From Streptomyces sp. CB03234 (GTDB lineage Bacteria > Actinomycetota > Actinomycetes > Streptomycetales > Streptomycetaceae), in the NCBI RefSeq assembly GCF_001905885.1, contig NZ_LIYH01000001.1:994169-1058168 (forward strand): a DNA stretch of 64,000 nt. Direction: 5' to 3'. The stretch's first letter is position 1; each line of letters begins with the position of its first letter. A program made the translations under genes and the position numbers. Below, piece by piece: positions 43,731 to 56,375 of the stretch. The notes under the pieces were generated by a model. The model was given only the letters and a program-made list of their open reading frames with translations. It did no database searches and was not told where the DNA came from.

Positions 43731-43784
43731 GGAACCGGGAGCGGCCCGGCGGGCCAAGACGGACGGGTAGTGGGGTGACGAATC

Positions 43785-45149
43785 GTGGAGCAGCCCGCCA
43801 GCGGCGCTGAGCCGGCCGATGCGGCCGGTGACGCCGCCGAGGCGCTCGACCGCCCGCTGCCCGAAGGGGTACGGCGCCGGGTCGTCGCGCTCGTCTCCGA
43901 CGCCTTCGGCGGCCTGACGGTCGCGGAACTGCCCGCGCAGCTGCGCCAGTACGCCCGGTTCACCCCGTCCCGCCGGGCCAGGTTCGCGGGCAACGCGATG
44001 GCGGCCGCGCTGGAGGGCGACGCGCTGTTCCGGCAGCGGATCGGCGAGCGGCTCAAGGAGCGGCAGCCGGAGCTGGCCGGCGCGGTCGAGTCCGGTTCGC
44101 CCCCGGCCGCCGCCGACCCGGTGGACGTGGCCGCGGCGGCCTATGTGCTGCGCCCCGCCGGCTGGGTCAAGCTGGTCGCCGCCGCCGGCGAGGAGGCCCA
44201 GCGCGCCGATGCCGAACGTGCCGACGAGGCCGGCCGGCGGGAGCTGGAGCGGCTGCGCGCCGAGCTGGCCGAGGCCCGCGCGCAGACCAAGGCCGAGACC
44301 GAGCGGCTGCGTACGGAGCTGGACGCGTCGCGCAAGGAAGCCGAATCGCTTCAGCGCAAGCTGCGCAGCGCCCAGAGCGATGTGAAGCGCGGCGAGGCGG
44401 CCCTGCGCCGCAGTCAGGCCGACATCGACACCGTACGCGCCGAGGCGGCCGCTCAGGTCTCCGCCGCGGAGAGCGAGGCACGGCGCCTCAAGGCCCGCCT
44501 CAGTGAGGCGGAGGCCGCGCTGGAGGCCAGCCGCCGGGCCGCCCGCGAGGGCCGCTCCGTGGAGGACATGCGGCTGCGGCTGCTGCTGGACACCGTCCTG
44601 GAGTCGGCCCAGGGGCTGCGCCGCGAGCTGGCCCTGCCGCCCGTCTCCGTACACCCGGCGGACACCGTCGACGCGGTGGAGCCGGGCCGGATGTCGCCCA
44701 AGGACATCGCCGCCCGCGCCCTGTCGGAGACCGACCCGGCGCTGCTGGACCAGTTGCTGGCGCTGCCGCAGGCCCATCTGGTCGTGGACGGCTACAACGT
44801 CACCAAGACCGGTTATCCGACCATGCCGCTGGAGAAGCAGCGGCTGCGGCTGCTCGGCGGCCTGTCGGCGCTGGCGGCCCGCACGGGCGCCGAGGTCACC
44901 TGTGTCTTCGACGGCGCGGAACTGGCCGCTCCGGTGCTGCTCGCGCCGCCGCGCGGGGTGCGGGTGCTGTTCTCCAAGCCGGGCGTGACGGCGGACGAGC
45001 TGATCCGCCAGCTGGTACGGGCGGAGCCGCCGGGCCGGCCGGTCGTCGTGGTCTCCACCGACCGGGAAGTCGCCGACGGCGTCGCGAAGTCGGGCGCCAG
45101 GCCCGTCGCGTCGGCCTTGTTGCTGAAGCGGCTTTCGCGCCTCTCGTAA
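43785..45149 (+). CDS. NYN-domain (YacP-like) RNA-binding/nuclease protein
   Basis: 454 aa. N-terminal helical region (about 1-130), a long Glu/Arg/Ala coiled coil (about 135-265) and a C-terminal NYN/PIN-like domain (about 325-454) with LVVDGYNVTKTGYP, TCVFDGAE and VVVVSTDREVADGVAKSGA, holding the acidic residues of this nuclease fold. Likely acts on RNA in the cytoplasm. GTG start. The coiled coil may mediate dimerisation or recruitment to a degradation complex. Confidence 0.9.
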   Translation: MEQPASGAEPADAAGDAAEALDRPLPEGVRRRVVALVSDAFGGLTVAELPAQLRQYARFTPSRRARFAGNAMAAALEGDALFRQRIGERLKERQPELAGAVESGSPPAAADPVDVAAAAYVLRPAGWVKLVAAAGEEAQRADAERADEAGRRELERLRAELAEARAQTKAETERLRTELDASRKEAESLQRKLRSAQSDVKRGEAALRRSQADIDTVRAEAAAQVSAAESEARRLKARLSEAEAALEASRRAAREGRSVEDMRLRLLLDTVLESAQGLRRELALPPVSVHPADTVDAVEPGRMSPKDIAARALSETDPALLDQLLALPQAHLVVDGYNVTKTGYPTMPLEKQRLRLLGGLSALAARTGAEVTCVFDGAELAAPVLLAPPRGVRVLFSKPGVTADELIRQLVRAEPPGRPVVVVSTDREVADGVAKSGARPVASALLLKRLSRLS

Positions 45150-45269
45150 CGCTCCATAACTCCTGGGCGTAATGCCCGATTTCGGGAAACGTACCGTCAA
45201 GTGCCCATGACGCAGCGTGGACTGTGTGCAAAGAATGTGGCTCCTGAGCGAGATTTTTCGCATGAGGAT

Positions 45270-45299
45270 TTGAACTGATCACAAGATGGTCACTAGGGT
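45270..45299 (+). promoter_or_regulatory. Probable promoter of the NlpC/P60 genes
   Basis: TTGAAC (45270-45275) and TAGGGT (45294-45299) are separated by 18 bp, a good housekeeping-sigma pattern for Streptomyces. Transcription would start near 45306 and give a leader of about 165 nt before the GTG at 45471. Confidence 0.65.
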
Positions 45300-45305
45300 C
45301 TGGCC

Positions 45306-45470
45306 TCGAACCTCCGCGCGGTTGATCACTCATCGGGAGTGGCAGCGGAGGAACCGCCTAATTCCGTGCGGTTCGGCCTGTTTCGCGGGGGAGCCGGACA
45401 TCACGCGCGGAGCCGGGGCCCGACCCTGAGCCCGGCAGGCGGCAGCATGAGGAAGAAGGAGCTCGCCTCC
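45306..45470 (+). promoter_or_regulatory. Structured leader of the NlpC/P60 hydrolase gene
   Basis: The leader holds interlocked stems: CCTCCGC (45311-45317) with GCGGAGG (45345-45351), and GAACCGC (45351-45357) with GCGGTTC (45368-45374). It includes GGAGGAACCGC and GCGGGGGAGCC, pieces that resemble parts of c-di-AMP (ydaO) riboswitches, which control wall hydrolases in Streptomyces. The downstream ydaO core that I would expect is not clear, so this is only a candidate. Confidence 0.35.
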
Positions 45471-46496
45471 GTGGCGTCCCACCGTCGTCCCAAGCAGCCG
45501 AGCCGCGCCCGCGTGACCGTGCTCACCGCGACCGCCGCCGCTGCCGTCGCCCTGTCCTCCCAAGCCGCTCAGGCAGACCCCAAGCCGAGCAAGAGCGAGG
45601 TCAAGGCCAAGGTCGACAAGCTCCACCACGAGGCCGAGGCCGCCACCGAGCAGTACAACCTCGCCGACGAGCAGCGCGGCAAGCTCCAGAAGGAGGTCGA
45701 CGCCCTCCAGGACAAGGTCGCGCGCGGCCAGCAGGAGCTCAACGAGCTGCGCGACAGCCTCGGTTCGGTGGCCACCGCCCAGTACCGCTCCGGCGGCATG
45801 GACCCCTCCCTGCAGCTCCTGCTCTCCTCCGACCCGGACAGCTACCTCGAGAAGGCGTCCGCCGTCGACGCCATCAGCGCCAAGCAGGCCGAGACCCTGG
45901 AGACCATCCAGGCCAAGCAGCGGGCCCTGGCGCAGGAGCGGGCCGAGGCGACCGCGAAGCTCGCCGGCCTCGAGGACGTACGCAAGACCCTCGCCGAGAA
46001 GAAGAAGGCCTACCAGGGTAAGCTCGCCGAGGCGCAGAAGCTGCTCAACACCCTGACCGCCGAAGAGCGGGCGAAGATGCAGGAGGAGGAGCAGCGCGCC
46101 AGCCGCGCCGCCAGCGACCGAGTCGACCTCGGCAACGAGGTCCCCGCCTCCCAGCGCGGCGCCGCCGCCCTCGCCGCCGCCGACACCCAGGTCGGCAAGC
46201 CGTACATCTCCGGAGCCGAGGGCCCCAACGCCTACGACTGCTCGGGCCTGACCCAGTGGGCCTACCGGCAGGCGGGCGTGAGCATCACCCGCACCACCTT
46301 CACCCAGCACAACGACGGTGTGAAGATCGGCCGCAGCCAGCTCAAGCCCGGCGACCTGGTCTTCTTCAACAACCTCGCGCACGTGGGCCTGTACGCGGGC
46401 AACGGCCAGGTGCTGCACGCCCCGAAGCCCGGCACCTTCGTCCGTTACGAGTCGATGGAGTGGCTGGGCGACTTCCAGTTCGGCGTACGTATCTGA
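45471..46496 (+). CDS. Secreted NlpC/P60 peptidoglycan endopeptidase
   Basis: 341 aa. Signal peptide (ARVTVLTATAAAAVAL, cut near AQA-D), a long coiled coil (about 40-225) and a C-terminal NlpC/P60 domain with AYDCSGLTQWAYRQAG (catalytic Cys) and LAHVGLYAGNGQVLHAP (catalytic His). Cleaves peptide stems in the wall. GTG at 45471 has AAGGAG 9 nt upstream and gives the VASHRR start shared with the next gene; the ATG at 45447 is less favoured. Similar in layout to mycobacterial Rv2190c. Confidence 0.94.
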   Translation: MASHRRPKQPSRARVTVLTATAAAAVALSSQAAQADPKPSKSEVKAKVDKLHHEAEAATEQYNLADEQRGKLQKEVDALQDKVARGQQELNELRDSLGSVATAQYRSGGMDPSLQLLLSSDPDSYLEKASAVDAISAKQAETLETIQAKQRALAQERAEATAKLAGLEDVRKTLAEKKKAYQGKLAEAQKLLNTLTAEERAKMQEEEQRASRAASDRVDLGNEVPASQRGAAALAAADTQVGKPYISGAEGPNAYDCSGLTQWAYRQAGVSITRTTFTQHNDGVKIGRSQLKPGDLVFFNNLAHVGLYAGNGQVLHAPKPGTFVRYESMEWLGDFQFGVRI

Positions 46497-46571
46497 TGGT
46501 GCGCGGGCGCGTCTGACGCGCCCGAACCGCGCGCCCGATCGGGTGGTTTACCGCCCTCCAAGCTGACGCTC

Positions 46572-46607
46572 CGCCCCGCCGGTGACCTTGTGGTCTCGGG
46601 CGGGGCG
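46572..46607 (+). terminator. Hairpin between the tandem NlpC/P60 genes
   Basis: Outer 9-bp stem 46572-46580 / 46599-46607 with an inner GACC-TTGT-GGTC stem (46584-46595). No T-run. Could partly terminate the first gene. Confidence 0.6.
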
Positions 46608-46714
46608 CCGCTGTTCGACGCCCGTACGGTCGCTGGCCGCCGCGTAGTGGCCCGGCTACTGTCTGGCGCGCAACAGCCCGCACAGCCTTACGTCAGCGGA
46701 AGGGAGCGCGGTAC

Positions 46715-47746
46715 GTGGCGTCCCATCGCCGGTCCCCGTCATCCTCGTCCTCGGGTTTCTCCCGGAGCGCGAAGGTCACTGTCCTCTCCGCCGCGGCGGC
46801 CACCGCCGCCGCGTTCGGCGCCGCCCCGGCGAGCGCAGACCCCGGCACCCCGGTGGACGTGACCCGCGCCAAGGTCGACCGGCTCTACGAGGAGGCCGAG
46901 AAGGCCACCGAGGGGTTCAACAAGGCCGACGAGCGCGCGGACGCGCTGCGCGAGCAGGTGGACCGCGTGCAGGACAGCGTGGCGCGCGGCCAGGAGCGGA
47001 TCAACCGGATGCGCGGCGCGCTGGGCGCCGTGGCGGGCGCGCAGTACCGGTCCGGCGGCATGGACCCCGCGCTCGCGCTGCTCCTCTCCGAGGACCCGGA
47101 CAGCTACCTCGACAAGGCCGCCGCCCTCGACCGCATCAGCGAGCGGCAGGCGAGCGCCCTCGCCGAACTCCGGCGCGCCCAGCGCGGCCTGGCCCAGCAG
47201 CGCGCCGAAGCCGGCCGGATGCTCACCGAACTGGAGCGCAGCCGGGCTGCCGTGGCCCTCCACAAGCGCACCGTCGAGCGCAAGCTCGCCGAGGCGCGTG
47301 CGCTGCTCAACTCCCTCCCGTCCGACGAGCGCGACGCCTTCGACCGGGCCTCCCGCTCCGGCCGCGACGACCTCCCGCCGCCCGGCGGCGAGGCCGTGAC
47401 CGGCCGGGCTGCCGCCGCGGTGGCCGCCGCCCGTTCCGCCGTCGGCAAGCCGTACGTGTGGGGCGCCAACGGCCCCTCCGGCTTCGACTGCTCGGGCCTG
47501 ATGCAGTGGTCGTACGCGCAGGCGGGCGTCGGCCTCCCTCGCACCTCCCAGGCCCAGCGCAACGCCGGGCGGCACGTCCCGCTGTCCGAGGCGCGCCCCG
47601 GCGACCTGGTGACCTACCGGGACGACGCCAGCCACGTCGGGATGTACGTGGGCAACGGCCAGGTGGTGCACGCCCCCTACCCGGGCGCGCCGGTGCGCTA
47701 CGACCCGGTCGGCATGATGCCCGTCTCGGCGGTCACGCGGGTCTGA
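46715..47746 (+). CDS. Secreted NlpC/P60 peptidoglycan endopeptidase (paralogue)
   Basis: 343 aa, clearly a tandem copy of the previous gene: same VASHRR start, signal peptide ending ASA-D, coiled coil with AQYRSGGMDPALALLLS, and NlpC/P60 domain with FDCSGLMQWSYAQAG and ASHVGMYVGNGQVVHAP. AAGGGAG lies 9 nt before the GTG. Divergence in the linker (Arg/Ser/Asp-rich, RSGRDDLPPPGG) suggests separate partners or timing. Confidence 0.94.
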   Translation: MASHRRSPSSSSSGFSRSAKVTVLSAAAATAAAFGAAPASADPGTPVDVTRAKVDRLYEEAEKATEGFNKADERADALREQVDRVQDSVARGQERINRMRGALGAVAGAQYRSGGMDPALALLLSEDPDSYLDKAAALDRISERQASALAELRRAQRGLAQQRAEAGRMLTELERSRAAVALHKRTVERKLAEARALLNSLPSDERDAFDRASRSGRDDLPPPGGEAVTGRAAAAVAAARSAVGKPYVWGANGPSGFDCSGLMQWSYAQAGVGLPRTSQAQRNAGRHVPLSEARPGDLVTYRDDASHVGMYVGNGQVVHAPYPGAPVRYDPVGMMPVSAVTRV

Positions 47747-47761
47747 CCTACCATCGGGAGA

Positions 47762-48892
47762 ATGTCGGTCCGGAGGCGTGCGGCGGTGGCGGCACTCGGC
47801 CTGTCGCTGCTCGTCCTGCTCGTCGGCGGCTGCACGGCCCGGGAACGGGCACCCGACACGGCCGGCGTCCGGGCGGCGGTGGACCGGCGGGCCGCCGAGG
47901 TCCTGGCCGCTGAGCTGGCCGACGTACCGCTCGGAGCCTGGTCGTACCGGGTGACGGAGGTGCGGCGGGACGGCGACGACCGGGCCACCGCGCGCGCCGA
48001 GCTCAGCTACCGCATCGCCGGGTACGACAACGGCGCGGTGACCGGCGAGCGGGCGCTGCGGCTCGCGCGGCGGGACGGCCGCTGGTACGTAACCTCCGAC
48101 CGGCCCGCGAAGGGCGCCGCCCAGCAGCTGTGGGAACAGGGCGACATCGACGTCGTACGGGGGAAGCGGAGCCTGGTCCTGGGCGTCGGCCAGGACGCGG
48201 CGCGGCTGCGGTCCGTCGCGGCGGCCGCCGACCGCGCGGTGCCGGCCGTGTCGGACGCCTGGCCGGAGCGGTGGGCGGGGCGCGTGGTGGTGGTGGTGGT
48301 GGTGCCGGGCTCCCTGACGGCGATGGGCGCGCTGCTGGGGGAGCCGGCGGCGGGGTACCGGGGGATCGCGGCGGTCACGACGGGCCGGGTCGGCGGCGGG
48401 CCGGACGCCCCGGCGGACCGGGTGGTCGTCAACCCGGAGGCGTACGCGGTGCTCGGCGAGTTCGGGCAGCGCTTCGTGCTCGCCCACGAGACCACGCACG
48501 TCGCCACCCGGGCGCACACCTCCGCCGCCACGCCCCTGTGGCTCTCCGAGGGCTTCGCCGACTGGGTCGCCTACCGGGGGACGGGGCGTTCGGCGGAGCA
48601 GGCGGCGCCCGAGCTGCGTGACGCGGTCCGCGCGGGCGCCACCCCGGCCGCCCTGCCGACGGACGGCGACTTCTCCTTCGCCGCCGACGCGGCGGGCCTG
48701 GCGCGTGCGTACGAGGGCGGCTGGCTGGCCTGCGAGCTGATCGCCGACCGGTGGGGCGAGGCGAAGCTGCGGGCCTTCTACCGGGCGGCGGGGGCGCGGG
48801 GCTGGGAGGCCGCCTCGGCCGACGTGCTGGCGACGACCCCGGAGGCGTTCACCGACCAGTGGCGGGGATACCTGGGGGAGCGGCTGGGGTGA
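47762..48892 (+). CDS. Lipoprotein with HETTH (gluzincin-like) metallopeptidase motif
   Basis: 376 aa. Lipobox LVGGC (Cys24). From about residue 130 the protein resembles minimal zinc peptidases: LAHETTHVATRAH (His242, Glu243, His246) and LWLSEGFADWVAY with Glu263 as a likely third ligand. A run of seven Val (GTG codons, about 48284-48302) precedes it. The ATG has TACCAT 7 nt upstream and little ribosome site, a leaderless pattern. Likely acts on the outer face of the membrane; substrate unknown. Confidence 0.85.
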   Translation: MSVRRRAAVAALGLSLLVLLVGGCTARERAPDTAGVRAAVDRRAAEVLAAELADVPLGAWSYRVTEVRRDGDDRATARAELSYRIAGYDNGAVTGERALRLARRDGRWYVTSDRPAKGAAQQLWEQGDIDVVRGKRSLVLGVGQDAARLRSVAAAADRAVPAVSDAWPERWAGRVVVVVVVPGSLTAMGALLGEPAAGYRGIAAVTTGRVGGGPDAPADRVVVNPEAYAVLGEFGQRFVLAHETTHVATRAHTSAATPLWLSEGFADWVAYRGTGRSAEQAAPELRDAVRAGATPAALPTDGDFSFAADAAGLARAYEGGWLACELIADRWGEAKLRAFYRAAGARGWEAASADVLATTPEAFTDQWRGYLGERLG

Positions 48893-48927
48893 GCGCGGTG
48901 CTTGGCGGGGGCGTGCCTCGGCAGGGT

Positions 48928-48998
48928 GTGCCTTGCGGGCGCGTGCCTTGCGGGGGCGTGCTCGTCAGGGCGTGCCTTGCGGGCGCGCTCGTCAGGGG
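48928..48998. repeat. Short direct repeats after the metallopeptidase gene
   Basis: GTGCCTTGCGGG recurs at 48928, 48943 and 48972, interleaved with CTCGTCAGGG-type units (48961, 48988). They lie between the convergent metallopeptidase and GT87 genes, in 99 nt without coding sense. Confidence 0.7.
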
Positions 48999-50251
48999 GT
49001 GAGCAGGCCCTGCCTGTCCCGGCTGGCCTGCGCCGGCACCGTGGCGTGCTGCTCGCGCAGGCGCGGCTCGGTGACCGTCTGCCGCCACAGGTGCCGGCAC
49101 GCGGTGAACGTGGCCGCGACGAGCAGCCCGTTGCGTACGCCCAGAAGCACGATGCCCCACAGGTCACTGTGCACGACGTGGGTGAACCAGATCGGGAACT
49201 CCAGCATCGTCACGCCCGTCGCCACCAACACCATCCGCGCCGGCCGGCGCATCGGGCTGTCCCGGAAGACCAGGCACACGGCCGCCAGCCCGACCAGCCA
49301 GATCATGTACTGCGGGCTGATCACCCGGCTCGTGGTGGTGAACAGCAGCACGGCCGCGAACGCCGCGTCGGCGAGCGTCGTCGTACCGAACGCGCGCGCC
49401 CGGACCCGCCACACCAGCAGCCAGCCGAACGCCGCCACCGTCAGCGCCAGCGCGGCGGTGGAGACCACCGGCACGTACGGGCCGAGGAACTCCACCGAGC
49501 CGTAGTTCAGCAGCACCTGCCCCTCCCAGCCGAAGTTCCGCGCCACGTGGAAGACCAGGGAGCCCAGCGACTCCACCTCCGTGCCCCGGTCCCGCTGGAA
49601 GGTGAGGAACGCCAGCGCCCCCGGCATCGCCGCCGTGCACGCCAGCAGCACCGCCGTACCCGTGACCGCCGCGGCCGTCCAGGAGCGCCACGTGACCCGG
49701 CCGCGCCGGGTGCCCGCCAGCAGCAGCGCCGGCCACACCTTCAGCAGGGCGCCGAACCCGGCCAGCGCGCCCAGCACGCGCGGGTGCCGGATGCCCGCCA
49801 GCAGCGCGGCGACCGCGACGGCGGTGACCATCAGGTCGTAGCGCGCGTACGCGGTCGGGCCGAGCAGCGGTACGCCCGCGACCCACACCCAGGCGCCCGA
49901 GAGGCACTTGCCGGGGCGCCGCCCCGCGTACAGGAGCAGGCCGAAGACCAGCGCGTCGCAGACGAAGACGAGGAGGAAGAACGCGGAGGCGTAGTCCAGG
50001 AAGGGCAGCAGGCCGGGGGAGAGGATGGCGAGCGCGGCGGCCGGGGGGTACTGCCAGGTGACGTCGTTCAGAGGGTACGTGCCCGTGCGCAGCACGTCGT
50101 ACCAGCCCTGGTAGATCACCGAGACGTCGGTCGTGATGTCGGGCCCGGGGAGGACGAAGACCTTGAAGACGAGGAGCAGCAGGAGAGTCCTGGTCAGGAG
50201 CCATATGCCGATGATTTCGAGCGGGAGCCGGGTGCCGCTGTGGCCCTTCAT
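48992..50251 (-). CDS. GT87-family polyprenyl-phosphate mannosyltransferase-like membrane protein
   Basis: 419 aa with 9-10 membrane helices. External first loop with LPGPDITTDVSVIYQGWYDVLRTGTYP carries the Asp residues typical of GT-C enzymes (split at YQGW), followed by TWQYPPAAAL and GPTAYARYDLM. GT87 enzymes in actinobacteria add mannose from polyprenyl-phosphate-mannose on the outer face of the membrane; Rv2181 is the neighbourhood counterpart. AGAGG lies 6 nt before the ATG. Divergent from the PimB-like gene, so both probably act on phosphatidylinositol mannosides or related glycans. Confidence 0.88.
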   Translation of the reverse strand: MKGHSGTRLPLEIIGIWLLTRTLLLLLVFKVFVLPGPDITTDVSVIYQGWYDVLRTGTYPLNDVTWQYPPAAALAILSPGLLPFLDYASAFFLLVFVCDALVFGLLLYAGRRPGKCLSGAWVWVAGVPLLGPTAYARYDLMVTAVAVAALLAGIRHPRVLGALAGFGALLKVWPALLLAGTRRGRVTWRSWTAAAVTGTAVLLACTAAMPGALAFLTFQRDRGTEVESLGSLVFHVARNFGWEGQVLLNYGSVEFLGPYVPVVSTAALALTVAAFGWLLVWRVRARAFGTTTLADAAFAAVLLFTTTSRVISPQYMIWLVGLAAVCLVFRDSPMRRPARMVLVATGVTMLEFPIWFTHVVHSDLWGIVLLGVRNGLLVAATFTACRHLWRQTVTEPRLREQHATVPAQASRDRQGLLTP

Positions 50252-50347
50252 GCATACCTCTTCGGTCTCGGTGCCGGTGCCGGTGCTGGTGCCGGGCGGG
50301 ACTGTGCTGAGCGGTGGAGCGGCGCCGTTCGGTACTGTCGGCATGCG

Positions 50348-51490
50348 ATGCACAAGACCTTGATCGTAACCAACGACTTTCCGCCCAGACCCGGCGGGAT
50401 TCAGGCGTTTCTGCACAACATGGCGCTCAGACTCGATCCGGAACGGATCGTCGTCTACGCCTCCACGTGGAAGCGCGGCCGGGAGGGCGCCGAGGCGACC
50501 GCCCTGTTCGACGCCGAACAGCCGTTCAAGGTTGTCCGGGACCGCACGACAATGCTGTTGCCCACGCCACGTGTGACCGCGCGGGCGGCCGGGCTGCTGC
50601 GCGAGCACGGCTGCGAGTCCGTGTGGTTCGGGGCGGCGGCGCCGCTCGGGCTGATGGGCCCGGCGCTGCGCCGGGCCGGTGCGAAGCGGCTGGTCGCGAC
50701 GACGCACGGGCACGAGGCGGGCTGGGCGCAGCTGCCGGGGTCGCGGCAGCTGCTGCGGCGGATCGGCGAGGGTACGGACACGATCACGTACCTCGGCGAG
50801 TACACGCGCTCGCGCATCGCGACGGCGCTGACGCCCGGGGCGGCCGGGCGGATGGTGCAGCTGCCGCCGGGGGTCGACGAGAAGACCTTCCACCCCGGTT
50901 CGGGCGGGGACGCGGTACGGGAGCGGCTGGGCCTGGCGGAGCGGCCGGTGGTGGTGTGCGTCTCGCGGCTGGTCCCGCGCAAGGGCCAGGACACCCTGAT
51001 CAGGGCCATGCCGACGGTGCTGGCCCGGGTGCCGGACGCGGTCCTCCTGATCGTCGGCGGCGGCCCGTACGAGAAGGACCTGCGGCGCCTCGCCGCCGAG
51101 ACGGGCGTGGCCGGATCGGTACGTTTCACGGGCGCGGTGCCGTGGGAGGAGCTCCCGGCGCACTACGGGGCGGGTGACGTGTTCGCCATGCCGTGCCGTA
51201 CGCGGCGGGGCGGGCTGGACGTGGAGGGCCTCGGCATCGTCTACCTGGAGGCCTCCGCGACCGGCCTCCCGGTCGTCGCGGGCGACTCGGGCGGCGCGCC
51301 GGACGCCGTCCTGCACGGCGAGACGGGCTGGGTGGTGCGGGGCTCCTCCCCGGCGGAGTCCGCCGACCGGATCGTCACGCTCCTGGAGGACCCGGAGCTG
51401 CGCCGGAGGATGGGCGAGCGGGGCCGGGCGTGGGTCGAGGAGAAGTGGCGCTGGGATCTCCTGGCAGAAACCCTCAAGACCCTGCTCTGA
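50348..51490 (+). CDS. pimB: GT4 glycosyltransferase, PimB-like mannosyltransferase
   Basis: 380 aa GT-B enzyme. N-terminal TLIVTNDFPPRPGGIQAF, donor-site VCVSRLVPRKGQDTLIRA and the acidic motif EGLGIVYLEASATGLPVVAG match the actinobacterial PimB' group (Rv2188c), which adds the second mannose to phosphatidylinositol. The ATG at 50348 is used; an out-of-frame ATG lies 5 nt before. No ribosome site, but TACTGT is 9 nt upstream. Followed by a repeat-rich gap before the cholesterol oxidase. Confidence 0.88.
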   Translation: MHKTLIVTNDFPPRPGGIQAFLHNMALRLDPERIVVYASTWKRGREGAEATALFDAEQPFKVVRDRTTMLLPTPRVTARAAGLLREHGCESVWFGAAAPLGLMGPALRRAGAKRLVATTHGHEAGWAQLPGSRQLLRRIGEGTDTITYLGEYTRSRIATALTPGAAGRMVQLPPGVDEKTFHPGSGGDAVRERLGLAERPVVVCVSRLVPRKGQDTLIRAMPTVLARVPDAVLLIVGGGPYEKDLRRLAAETGVAGSVRFTGAVPWEELPAHYGAGDVFAMPCRTRRGGLDVEGLGIVYLEASATGLPVVAGDSGGAPDAVLHGETGWVVRGSSPAESADRIVTLLEDPELRRRMGERGRAWVEEKWRWDLLAETLKTLL

Positions 51491-55275
<3,785 letters not shown>

Positions 55276-55532
55276 AACTGCTGCTCCTCATCGGGCGCCG
55301 GCGCCACGGCTCTGTGTGATGCACCGGTTGCGGTCCAAGATCGGGCAGGTGCTCGGTGGGGGCGAGCACGACTGGACTGCCCGGACGTTACCCACCAGTA
55401 CTCGGTTCCCGATAGGGGCGTAGGCCAGATGTTCGCTGCGTCACACGTAATTGCTGGTGCTTCGCGCACAGTAGTCCACACCTGTGACGACTCGGAAGTA
55501 ACCGCAGGTCCGACCGCCTAAGGTGGGTTGTC

Positions 55533-56300
55533 ATGCGAGTCCATGTGGTCAGTGACGTGCACGGGAACGCCGAGGGCCTGGCCACGGCGGGGGAGGGCGC
55601 CGACGCCCTGATATGCCTCGGTGACCTGGTGCTCTTCCTGGACTACCACGATCACGCGCGGGGCATCTTCCCGGATCTGTTCGGCGTCGAGAACGCCGAC
55701 CGGATCGTCGCACTGCGCACGGCCCGGCGCTTCGAGGAGGCCCGGGAGTTCGGCCGCCGGCTGTGGGCGGAGCTCGACGTCGACCGCGAGACCGCCATCG
55801 AGTCGGCGGTGCGCCGCCAGTACGCGGCGCTGTTCGCGGCCTTTCCGACGCCGACGTACGCCACGTACGGGAATGTCGACATCCCGGCCCTCTGGCACGA
55901 GTACGCCGGCCCCGGCACCACCGTCCTGGACGGGCAGCGGATCGAGCTCGACGGCCGCGTCTTCGGCTTCGTGGGCGGTGGCTTGCGCACCCCGATGCGT
56001 ACGCCGTACGAGATCTCCGACGAGGAGTACGCGGCCAAGGTGGAGGCGCTCGGGGAGGTGGACGTGCTCTGCTCCCACATCCCGCCGGAGGTGCCGGAGC
56101 TGACGTACGACACGGTCGCGCGCCGCTTCGAGCGCGGCAGCGCGGCCCTGCTGGCGGCGATCCGCCGGACGAAGCCCCGGTACGCCCTGTTCGGCCACGT
56201 CCACCAGCCGCTGGCGCGGCGGATGCGGGTGGGGCCGACGGAGTGCGTCAACGTGGGACATTTCGCGGCGACGGGAAGGCCCTGGGCCCTGGAATGGTGA
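55533..56300 (+). CDS. Calcineurin-like metallophosphoesterase
   Basis: 255 aa. Metal-binding motifs in order: SDVHGN (1), CLGDLV (2), YGNVDI (3), LCSHIPPEV (4) and FGHVHQPLARR (5). Together these bind the two-metal centre; the third motif is GNVD rather than GNHD. YfcE-like phosphodiesterase, substrate unknown. No ribosome site; TAAGGT ends 8 nt before the ATG. Divergent from the fadD-like gene across a 257-nt gap. Confidence 0.9.
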   Translation: MRVHVVSDVHGNAEGLATAGEGADALICLGDLVLFLDYHDHARGIFPDLFGVENADRIVALRTARRFEEAREFGRRLWAELDVDRETAIESAVRRQYAALFAAFPTPTYATYGNVDIPALWHEYAGPGTTVLDGQRIELDGRVFGFVGGGLRTPMRTPYEISDEEYAAKVEALGEVDVLCSHIPPEVPELTYDTVARRFERGSAALLAAIRRTKPRYALFGHVHQPLARRMRVGPTECVNVGHFAATGRPWALEW

Positions 56301-56375
56301 GCCCGCCCACGCGATAGCCTTCACCCCACACCCTTGACACCCTTGGGACCGGACCGCACTGGAGGAGCCACAGCG

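Noticed and set aside
48284..48302. GTG microsatellite as a phase-variable tract
   Set aside because: It is a trinucleotide run inside the frame, so length changes would not shift the frame; only a poly-Val segment would vary.
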